Assembly: GCF_035222375.1 (NCBI RefSeq)
Contig: NC_085891.1
Coordinates: forward strand, 682,001-746,000
DNA length: 64,000 nt
From: Podospora pseudocomata
Lineage: Eukaryota > Ascomycota > Sordariomycetes > Sordariales > Podosporaceae
Reading direction: 5' to 3'
Shown here piece after piece: positions 51,094-60,195 of this stretch. The translations under genes were made by a program, and so were the position numbers. The notes under the pieces are model-generated. The model saw only the letters and a program-made list of their open reading frames with translations. It was not told the DNA's origin and made no database searches. The first letter of the stretch is position 1; each line of letters begins with the position of its first letter.

Positions 51094-52483
51094 TCACTTC
51101 TTCCCAGCCTGTCGATGTGCCTGTTGATTTGCCATCCCCCTGCGGGCCAACTTCCCAGTATCAAAAGAGATAGCAAGAATCCAGAAGATGGTCGCGAGGG
51201 GCATAATTTGTCCAATACTCCGGATTTCCTTCTCAGGGCTGCCACCACCGTTGGCAACCTCCATCCAGCCTGACATGTCAACCCAGTCCCGCAGAATTGT
51301 GAGGTGGGCATATGACAGGAAGCACGGGATGCTGCACAACACAACAAACGCTGTTGTCATGAAGACATTCTGGTGATAATTCGGCCTGTTTCTCGTCAAG
51401 AACTTCTCCAGATGGGCACCAACATATCCCACTGCTAGCATATAGCAAAAGACAAAGGCTGGGGTGACCTTAGGCCCGGGCCCGCCAATCGCGTCTTTCT
51501 GCTCAGGGGCCAGGTTGATAAACGGGTCCAGGTCAGGATCGAGAAAACATGCCATGGGAAGGAGAAGCGAGCTGTCGGAACGGCCCGGGGTTGGGATGAA
51601 CATCAGTTCGGGGGACGTGTTCCTTTCCATTTGGTAGTACAGGTACCGACAAAGAAATGCATATATGATGATGGAGGCGGCCGTTCGCAGGCATCCGATC
51701 CATTTGGACCTCCAAAAGTCGTCAAGTACATAGACTGAAAGTGTGACGCAAGACAGTGACAAGATGAGTGTATCGACGGCGAAGTTGTAGTGGTAGGCTG
51801 AAAGGGTGCATTTGGACTCCAGACCAAAGTTGAGGGCATAGGAGAAGGCGAGAACAAGTTGAGCATCGATCGTCACCCTGAAGAGCTCTTTCATCCAGGA
51901 CTTGAGCCAGGAGTAGACCCCTTTGGCTGTGTTCTTTCCTTTCTGTGCCATGCTGGAGGGGTGACTCTTGCTGTTGCTTTTGTTCGTTGTGGGAAGACTG
52001 TGAAGATATTGTTAGTATCTGTGGATTACAAGAGGCATTTGGTTGAGACCTACATCTTTGATTTCTTTCCCCGGAGGCGATATGACCACTCCCGCACTAC
52101 AAACAGAATAGCCACGATGTTGACGAAAAGTGCCGAGGCGAGAGATATCCACACCTAGAATACCATGGTTAGAAGATACTATTCGAATGAAACTTGGTAC
52201 TTGGTACGTAGCCCCACTGAGTGGGCGTGGTTCAGGGTAGAAATCAACTTACTCCGTATCCAGCAATGTCTGGGTTAGCTTCGAAGTGGCCACGAGTTAT
52301 ATTGCCATATGAATTGACAGTGTTGTTGGAGAAAAAGTTGACAACACAGCTGGTGCTGAGGTCAACACCGAGAAGACAACAGTCATGCTGAAGATTGGTC
52401 TCATAATTGGAGGACAGGAAATAGGGCACCCATTGCAAGAAGTTGTGCTGAACACCGTCTTGTGCACAGGTTGGTGATGCCAT
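51094..52483 (-). CDS. Multi-pass membrane protein, fungal-specific (411 aa)
   Basis: Exons complement(51094..51997, 52054..52154, 52253..52483); introns of 56 and 98 bp (GTAGGT...TTCACAG, GTAAGT...TATTCTAG). The N-terminal ectodomain (about 75 residues from MASPTCAQDGVQ) has several cysteines and Asn-glycosylation sites (NNT, NIT). Helix 1 is VWISLASALFVNIVAILFVV. Further helices include TLILSLSCVTLSVYVL, AFVFCYMLAVGYVGAH, VFMTTAFVVLCSIPCFLSY and IMPLATIFWILAISF. The topology resembles a common fungal family with an ADPDIAG-like motif just before helix 1 (here NPDIAGYG). Function unknown. Confidence 0.82.
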
Positions 52484-53844
52484 GAGGTTGAGATATGCTC
52501 GAGAGACAACTGAGAAGCTTGTGGTCCTTTGGGGGAAACAACACGGACAATAGAGAACTCCATGGCTATTTAACTTGAGAGACTTACCTACTTCAAGTTC
52601 TCCTCCGGTCACTTCGCCCGAGAAGGCTCCCTCTCCCTCCCATTGCAAAGCCCAAATTTAAACCAAGGGTTGCACTGTGCCGCATAAAGTTCAACAAGGC
52701 GATGCTGGCCATGAGGGGTTCCTCTGTGATGGTGTAGTGGTGGTGAAGCCCAGCCTTGTGGTGATTAGAACCTATTAAAATAGGTTTTTACAGTTGGCGT
52801 GGGTGGCCGTTGAAGACTATAGGTGGTCCTATATGCAGGCCCCACTCAGCTCCTGTATGTCTTGACCGCGCCGCTTCAAGGCCGTTTAGTAGACCGGCGT
52901 ATGTTCCAGATTCGTGGAAATGATCGACTCCAGAATGGAAACTACTGGTTTGATACAAATAGAAAGGCTGCTCTGTTGCATAGGAAGGGAACGGCCCGCG
53001 GAGTTCCGATACTGAGACTGAATACGAACTTGACTTGAATGGTCAGGACTTGAGAAGGGATCCAAACACACCTACAACCATAGAAGGCATCAACCAAGTG
53101 GCCCCCAACGGCACACATAGCTGCAGTATGCAGTATGTCGATCAGGAGGTCGTATGGGCGCAAGGCTGTGGGTGAAGTGGCAAGTATCGCACACCACTAC
53201 GATGAATTCTACATAAGGGTGCTGCAATGAGAAAGTTTGTCAGTCTTCAAGGCTTAAAACTCCAATTTCCACCACGGCTTGTGTGGTCTGGCCATTAGGT
53301 TGCTCTCGACCAATTTCCAAGAGAAAGCTCTAACAGAGCTGACAAAAGACTTCTGACAAATGAGATATTGTGGCATGGATAAGCTGGAAGAGGTTTGTGA
53401 CAGCGTCGTTGTGTTTGGTAAACGGGGCCAGGGTTGGGGTTGCAAGGTGCAGAAGCCAAGGCATCGGAAGCAGGGGCGGCCTGTCAGAATTTGTCACGTG
53501 CATGTCACTTGGCAGTCAAGCACAGGCCAATGGGCCCATTGCATCACTAATAAACCCCCCACCACGGTTGATTGGCTAGCCGACGCCCGATTTTTGGGTT
53601 CCATTTGCTTTCCAACGAAGGCAGAAAGATCAACGGCAGCTATCTTAGTGATCATAAAAGTGATTCCCTTTCCACTCAACCCGCCAGCGACTGTTGCCTG
53701 CCGTTTTCAGCGAACAACCGCGACCACCAGCTCCCCGGACACGTCCAGACTCGACCAAGCCATCGTCTTTGGCACACCGACCCGAGTCCACAAACCACAA
53801 CAACATCCCCTCTGTTTACAGTTCCACACAACCAAATCGTCAAG
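52484..53844. other. Intergenic stretch and EB1 promoter
   Basis: About 1.36 kb without a supported gene. Open frames overlapping 53360-53840 run into the EB1 first exon in other frames and look like leader sequence. An 18-bp palindrome sits at 52769-52786. Confidence 0.4.
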
Positions 53845-54805
53845 ATGGGTGAATCGCGGTTCGTGCTCCCGACGCCGGCCCCGTAGCGTCCACACGGCGC
53901 GGGGTCCTGGTGATCCGTCCCCAGCAACAGCAACGACTGACGAATGTTTTGCACACAGGCAAGAGCTTGTGCAGTGGCTTAACAGCCTCCTGCAGCTCAA
54001 CATCACCAAGGTCGAGCAATGTGGTACTGGGTACGTCGTCGATGCCCCTCCCTTGCAGTTGAGCTCGAGGAACACCAGAGACTGACAATGGACGCCCGGA
54101 AACAGCGCCGCCCTCTGCCAGGTCTACGACAGCATCTTCCAAGATGTCCCCATGTCCCGAGTCAAGTTCAATGCCAACACCGAATATGCATACATTCAGA
54201 ATTTCAAAGTCCTGCAAAGTGAGTCTTTGCCGAGCTCCTTTGAGGTTACCGTCTCTAACTATCTGCCTCTAGACACTTTCACCCGGCATCACATCGACCG
54301 ATCGATCCCCGTAGAGTCGCTCGTGAAGTGCAAGATGCAGGACAATCTTGAGTTCCTGCAGTGGACCAAAAAGTTCTGGGACCAATACTATCCCGGCGGT
54401 GACTACGATGCCGTGGCCAGACGGAAGGGCGCCCCAACCGGACCTGCTGGAGGTGCGGCTCCCCGCGTGACGGCGTCTGCAGCGAGACGTCCGGGTGGGA
54501 CCACTCCCACCACCGGCCCTCGAGTTGGGGCCAAGGCCGCTGCTCCCAGCGCCGCCTCTCTCGCCCTGCAACAGGAGAACACCACCCTTAAGGAGACCGT
54601 CGTCGGCCTTGAGAGGGAGCGTGATTTCTACTTCAGCAAGCTCCGCGACATTGAGCTCCTTGTCCAGCAAGCTGTGGAGGAGGACCCCGAGCTCGAGAAG
54701 CAAGAGGACGGCCTGGTCAAGCAGATTCAGACCATCCTGTACTCGACCGAGGAAGGCTTTGAGATTCCCGAGACGGAGCAGCTTGACGACCAAGAGACAT
54801 TTTAA
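53845..54805 (+). CDS. bim1: EB1/Bim1 microtubule plus-end binding protein (243 aa)
   Basis: Exons 53845..53858, 53959..54030, 54106..54218 and 54273..54805. The first exon is only 14 bases (MGES plus part of Arg). The calponin-homology domain follows: QELVQWLNSLLQLNITKVEQ, AALCQVYDSIFQDVPMSRVK, QNTFTRHHIDRSIPVESLVK and DNLEFLQWTKKFWDQYYPGG. An Ala/Pro/Gly-rich linker (about 135-170) leads to the EB1 dimerisation motif (ERERDFYFSKLRDIELLVQ) and an acidic tail ending DDQETF. The family tracks growing microtubule ends and recruits partners with SxIP or CAP-Gly motifs; the C-terminus lacks the EEY/F of animal EB1. Essential-type cytoskeletal gene, so this part of the window is core genome. Confidence 0.95.
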
Positions 54806-55892
54806 GGCATGGAATGCCACAGTATTCTGATTTGATGAAGCTATGGTTCGGGAAATCCGACGCCGTTGCAGACGGATACAAAACAAATCAGGGGGAAGGC
54901 GTGGTGGCGGACAAAAGCAAAAGGATTGATGTTGGTGCGGAGTTGCCTTCTATACCCCAAAAGCCCCTCATGGGTGCTGCTTTGCCTACCCTACTTAGTC
55001 TTGTTGGCTCTCACCACGACGTACCGGGTGTGGGGGCGAGTTCTGATAGACAACAAGCATTTATGACATGGAATTTGTAATCAGCGAAGCTAATACTTAC
55101 TTTCTATTGCGAGTGATGGACATTTGGAAGGAATTGAATATCGAGGCACTGGTGTTGACGCCTGAATGCGGGACTTGAGTGTGGGGGAGCGGGTAGCAGA
55201 AGATATGCAGGTCGAAAGAGTCAGAAACCTGAGTTGCGTAACCGAGCCGAGACCCTGGAATTCAGGCAGGTGGGTTGAGGAATATGCTATGGGACTTAAT
55301 GCCGTAAGCTGAGCCCCAATATCAACTCCTACTTCTCTCATGTTCTCGTGATGGTCACTTTTGGTGTCTCATTATGCCAGTTGACTTGGTGTGTTTAGTG
55401 TCAGGGTCAGGGTTATCAGTGTAGGACACTAAACCAGCCACCCGCAACCCAATCCGGCAACAATGACACCACTGGGCCTCGTGGGCGTCAAGTGGCAGGC
55501 ACCGAGCGAAGCTCGGAATCAAAGGTTCCCACTTACAATCAACAACCTTTTCTATTTTGCTGCGCCATTCAAGATACCCTCTTCTTCAAATTGTTCGCTG
55601 TCTTTTCTATCTTTCGTCCTTTCCACATTTCACGGCTCCAAGCGGCACAGTGCCATCTCAAAGCAAGCGCCCCATCCGTTGATGCCCAGCTGAGGGTCCC
55701 GAACTCATCACCATCATCCGAAACACCCTGACCGACTCGACCGACCGCAACTAACCACGCTCGGTCGCGTGTGTGTGCATTTCCCCAGGGTGTTAAACTT
55801 GACAACAGCTGGGGAATTTCCTCGACACGCGGTATTCAACAACCGTTACTATCACCATCAGCCAACACCAACCCCCGCCGCGCAACTACAAG
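54806..55892. other. Intergenic stretch and vam7 promoter
   Basis: Nothing supported. The last 300 bases form a CT- and CA-rich leader before ATG 55893. Confidence 0.4.
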
Positions 55893-57038
55893 ATGGCACC
55901 CCCCATCGAAATCTCCATCCCCACCACGTCCATCTCCACCCCCCCAAACGGCAAACCCTTCACCCTCTACAACATCACCCTCCGCCTCCCCTTGCGCTCC
56001 CTCATCGTCCAAAAGCGCTACTCGGAATTCGAAGCCCTCCACAAGAACCTCCACTCCCTCGTCGGCGCTTACCCCCCCGAGCCACTCCCCGAAAAGTCTT
56101 GGTGGCGCACCTCGACGGCGAACTCCCCTGAACGCACAGAAGAGAGGCGAGCGGGGTTGGAGAAGTATCTTCGTGCCATTGCCGAACCGCCAGATAGACG
56201 GTGGAGGGATACTCCCGTCTGGAGGGCCTTTCTGGGGCTTCCTGCGGGAAGCAGCACGCAGAGTGGGATTAGTCTCGAGGGACGGATCCCTGCTATTGGG
56301 TTGAGGGAGGCGAATTTGGCTGCTGCTAGCGACCCGGGGACGTGGCTGGATTTACATCGGGAATTGAAGACTTCTCTTCACGAGGCGAGGGTTGCTTTGG
56401 GACGGAGGGATGGGGCGACGGAGAATAGTGCTAGGGTTGAGGCGGGGAGTGCGGCGAAGCGGGCGTTGATTAAGGCGGGGAATCTGATTGGGAGTTTGAG
56501 TGATGGGTTGAGGGTTATGAAGGAGGATGGGGGGAAGCTGGGGGAGGGGGAGTTGAGACGGAGACGGGATTTGTTGGCGGCGGCGAGGGTGGAGAGGGAT
56601 GGGCTGGATAAGCTGAGTAGTAGCTTTGCTGTTGCTGGTGGGGGGGTTGCGGCTGGGGTGGCGGTGGGGAGGCATCAGGGGGTTGCGAGTGCGAGTGAGA
56701 GGGCTGCGCTTATGGGAAATAATGATGGGGGGCCGAGCAGTATTGGGATTGTGAGGACGTCGACTGGACGGCGGGTGTTGGGTGCGCCGCTGCCGGAGAC
56801 GGAGAGGACGAGGGAGCTGGATAATGAGGGAGTACTTCAGCTACAGAGGGACACTATGCAGGAACAAGACCAGGAGGTGGAGGCGCTGGCAAAAATTATC
56901 AGACGGCAAAAGGAGATGGGGCTGGCGATCAACGACGAGGTTAACCGCCATATTGACATGCTGGACCGTCTGAATGACGACGTGGACGTTGTGGGCAGGA
57001 AGCTGGGCGTGGCAAAGGATAGGGTCAAGAGACTGTGA
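55893..57038 (+). CDS. vam7: Vam7-like PX-domain Qc-SNARE (381 aa)
   Basis: A single exon. Residues 5-115 are a PX domain (FTLYNITLRLP, VQKRYSEFEALHKNL, the RYSEF phosphoinositide-binding Arg, then PEKSWW and LEKYLRAIAEPP). The C-terminal 65 residues are a SNARE motif with the central Gln layer (MQEQDQEVEALAKIIRRQKE, INDEVNRHIDMLDRLN) and no membrane anchor. In yeast, Vam7 is the soluble Qc-SNARE of vacuole fusion, held to the membrane by PI3P and the HOPS complex. Length and layout match the family. A Gly-rich insert (about 245-265) is loop-like. Confidence 0.93.
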   Translation: MAPPIEISIPTTSISTPPNGKPFTLYNITLRLPLRSLIVQKRYSEFEALHKNLHSLVGAYPPEPLPEKSWWRTSTANSPERTEERRAGLEKYLRAIAEPPDRRWRDTPVWRAFLGLPAGSSTQSGISLEGRIPAIGLREANLAAASDPGTWLDLHRELKTSLHEARVALGRRDGATENSARVEAGSAAKRALIKAGNLIGSLSDGLRVMKEDGGKLGEGELRRRRDLLAAARVERDGLDKLSSSFAVAGGGVAAGVAVGRHQGVASASERAALMGNNDGGPSSIGIVRTSTGRRVLGAPLPETERTRELDNEGVLQLQRDTMQEQDQEVEALAKIIRRQKEMGLAINDEVNRHIDMLDRLNDDVDVVGRKLGVAKDRVKRL

Positions 57039-57075
57039 CGGGAGGAGCCGCCTGCTGGTCAAACTGCTGGAGATG

Positions 57076-57101
57076 CTACAACAACAACAACAACAACAAC
57101 A
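57076..57101 (+). repeat. ACA/CAA microsatellite
   Basis: Eight or so CAA units lie directly before the ATG of the next small ORF and 40 bp after the vam7 stop. Confidence 0.8.
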
Positions 57102-57503
57102 ATGAATGACACCGCCGCTTCTTGTGCTGCTTTTTCTTCTTCTTCCATCTCTATTTCCTCTTCTTATTATCGTAATAGTGCTAGTGACAAGGCTAGCATG
57201 GACACCATCACCACTACTGCTCCCCCGCTATCCGAGGGAGCTGCTCGGAATATGCAAGAGATTGAACAAGAGGACAACAGCACAAATGCGGTACGACAGC
57301 AACAGCAACAACAACCGGGAGGTGGCATAATTGACGCCGTGCTTTTATTAATTGTTAGGGGGGTTTTGGCCGGCGTTCAGGGGTATGCCGTGCTTGGGTG
57401 GCTGATGGGGAAGATATCGGCTGCTTTGGTCTGGACGGTGGAGCTGGTGCTGCTGCTTTTGGTGCAGCCAGGTGGTGGCAATACGAATCATCATAATGGA
57501 TGA
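57102..57503 (+). CDS. Possible small membrane protein (133 aa)
   Basis: Open frame with a Ser-rich start, a poly-Gln stretch and two hydrophobic segments (VLLLIVRGVLAGVQGYAV, AALVWTVELVLLLLV). It lies only 63 bp beyond the vam7 stop on the same strand and starts after a CAA repeat, so it may simply be vam7 3'UTR. No family recognised. Confidence 0.3.
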   Translation: MNDTAASCAAFSSSSISISSSYYRNSASDKASMDTITTTAPPLSEGAARNMQEIEQEDNSTNAVRQQQQQQPGGGIIDAVLLLIVRGVLAGVQGYAVLGWLMGKISAALVWTVELVLLLLVQPGGGNTNHHNG

Positions 57504-60195
57504 CAGAATGAATTGCGAAGGAATACAGTACATGAGGGAGCTAGGGTTAGGTATGGAGTATATGATCATGGGTTTATCTTTTCTGGTGGGGAAGGGTTTT
57601 TTTTTTTTTTGCTAGCTCTGGCTTTTTCATGCAGGAACAGGACATGGCATGTGGGGATGGATGATGGATCGGTAGGTAGAAATGATGGAGCTTTTTGCGA
57701 TGGGTTGGTTTATGGACATGGAGGAGTAGGTTTGTTTTTTTGTTCTAAACTTATAATATATCTGCTTTCTAGTTCTAGATATTTGCTTTGAGCATGGCAA
57801 CAGGCAACGGAGTTTTATTATTCTCTTATTCGAGAGCCTTGTTGAGGTGTGTCTCGGGCTTGGCTCTTGAGGACACTCAGGGACATCATCTTCGTTTCCC
57901 AAAGCCTTTCACAAAGCCTCTCTCTGTTACACCACCCTCGGTGAGCCGAACGAAAAAAAAAAACCGTTGATGGTTACCCAAGACACCAGGTGGGTTGGGT
58001 GGTGAGGTAACAATGCAGCCCGTCAGACGTCAGCCGTCAGCCTCTTTTCTCGGGAAGGGAACAACGGAGAAAGTTGAAGGATTCCAGCCTCCTTTTTCCC
58101 TCCCATTGGTACCGGTGCCCAGAGGTGTCAGGCACACACCAAAGATGGGATGCCAATGCGGCACGGCAACACGGTTACGTGTACCGTCTTCTCTCTCGGA
58201 GTCGGCGTTGCATAAACGAATCATTTTGGATGATCTTAAGAGCAAGGCTGGGAGAATTATAGGAGGTTGTCCAGGACACAGCATTGCATTGGGACGATCA
58301 ATCTCAAAAGCTTACGGATACACCAACAAATCAATGCAACCACGAGGGGGATTTTTTTTGCAAATGATGACACAAAGGCCGATGAATTCAGCGAGGAGAG
58401 TCCAGAACAATTGTTCTTCCAGAGGAGGGGCACAGTGAAGAGTGTGTGTGATATGCTGGCGGATTGGCTACGTCACCCCCACCGCATGGCAGGCTTGGTC
58501 CAATGGAAGACGCGTTGCCCAGCAACGCGTCGCAACGAGTATCACTTTCTGGGCTGGTTATTAGTTGATTCACAACTTCTTGAGGCGATCTTCTGAGAAA
58601 CGTTTCTGTACAAGTTTCAAATCTGAAGATCTGTTCTGAAGTGCCAGTCCTGCAGGTTTCTGTCAGGGCGCATGTCCAAGGCACAGACGGAGTTCTGGGA
58701 GACTGCGTCTGACAGCTACTCGGGAAGGCAGACGGGACGTCGAAGTTCGGACGGAGGAGGAGGAGGCTGGGCGGCTTTCCGGGGTGGTGCCGCGATTCGC
58801 TGCTCGGTGTGGACCCCTTTCTGGCCTGTCACAACGACAAGATTGCACAATCTGGCCCAATTGGGTGGTGCATTGGGTGCACATCGCGTCCTATCCACTG
58901 CTTCACCAGCCCCCCCTCCAAGATGCACAAGTGGATACCTTGAATCATTGGTTTTGCGGTCTTTTCCTGCTCTGCTTCTTCTGGGGATCGCGGGGATTCA
59001 TTCGACGGATGATTTCTGTTTGCTGATGGGTGACAGATAGGCGGCGCGTTTGATAGGAGCAGGATTGCAGTCTGACCGTCTACCAAAGGTCGATATTACG
59101 ACGCTCGTTGCGCCTTTATAGTTATCACAAGGTGACCATGACTGACGGGTGGCTGGTTCCCAAAAGATGCTGGACCGTTGAAGAACGTTATCGATTCTGG
59201 GGTCCACGCAATCCGGATGGCAGAGGACTGGAAGCGAGAAACATGGCACTCCCCTGGCCGTTTCCTGTCACTGACCAGGCGTTCGACTGGTGGCAGGGAG
59301 GGAAGCTGTTGACGTGAGAGAGAAGCTGTGCGATGCCCCAAAGCCAACTGTAGACCTGTGAAAGAGAGTATTGAATATAAGTTTATCGAGAGGAGAAAGA
59401 CTGATATATCGAATCTGGAGCGGCTCAACTTGACTCTCCGATACAAAGCATATGCGGCATGGCTGGATGTCGCTCGATGTCCCCCTCAATTCACCTGCCA
59501 AGTGGTCTGTGCACCGCACACCTTTCCAAAAAATTGCGGGCAGCTTGTGGGGGCGTTTGGAGCTCCCGCTGCTGCCGCTGCCCTCTGTGCTTCCAGGGCC
59601 TGGGGGCTGCCGAAAGTAAACACAGCGTCTCCCCGGCCGAGAAATCTTTCCAGGTTTGTTGAGGCCACCTTCACCCACACTCCCGCACCACCCTCCCACA
59701 CACACCTCTCGCAAAAGCCGATTCTGCAAGTCTGCATTCCTGTCGACATCGCCGTCTCGGACCGTCGCCGAATTCTTTCTAGAATCCGATCTTTTCGCGC
59801 GCATTCCACGCTTCGATTAACCCCGAATTCAACACCCCGCTATCAGATCGCGATCTCTCAGCTTGCGCTTGGCTTGGCCGTGCGACCCATCAAACTTGCG
59901 ACTTTTGCTTTTTGGCATTGGCGTTGAGGCGTCTTGAATTTTTCTTCCTCGGATTTTCTACCGACATCGCCCACTGATCACGCTCTGGCAAGCCGACTGC
60001 TGATTTTCTTCGATCTCAGCTGCTTCGACAACCCTCGCGCGCGACGCCAGATGGCTGTGTAGATATACGACTGAACTACGAATTGCGAATTATCTGCTTC
60101 CCGGTTAGCATGCTCTGAATCAACCATTCTCACCACCGCGAACCATTACCGCAACGACATAATCTGTATCTGGGCCGGCTGGCCGTTCTCTCACC
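57504..60195. other. Long intergenic region
   Basis: About 2.7 kb without a gene I can support. Many overlapping short frames occur on both strands with no domain or splice agreement. A T-run of about 15 bases ends near 57610. The part from 59640 to 60195 is a CT-rich leader typical of a highly expressed fungal promoter, serving the gene at 60196. Confidence 0.45.

Noticed and set aside
52769-52786. Perfect 18-bp palindrome AACCTATTAAAATAGGTT
   Set aside because: An isolated AT-rich hairpin with no neighbouring gene end that needs it; expected now and then by chance.
59328-59927. 199-codon open frame upstream of the gene at 60196
   Set aside because: It runs through a CT-rich leader with low-quality composition and overlaps equally long frames; more likely promoter and 5'UTR.
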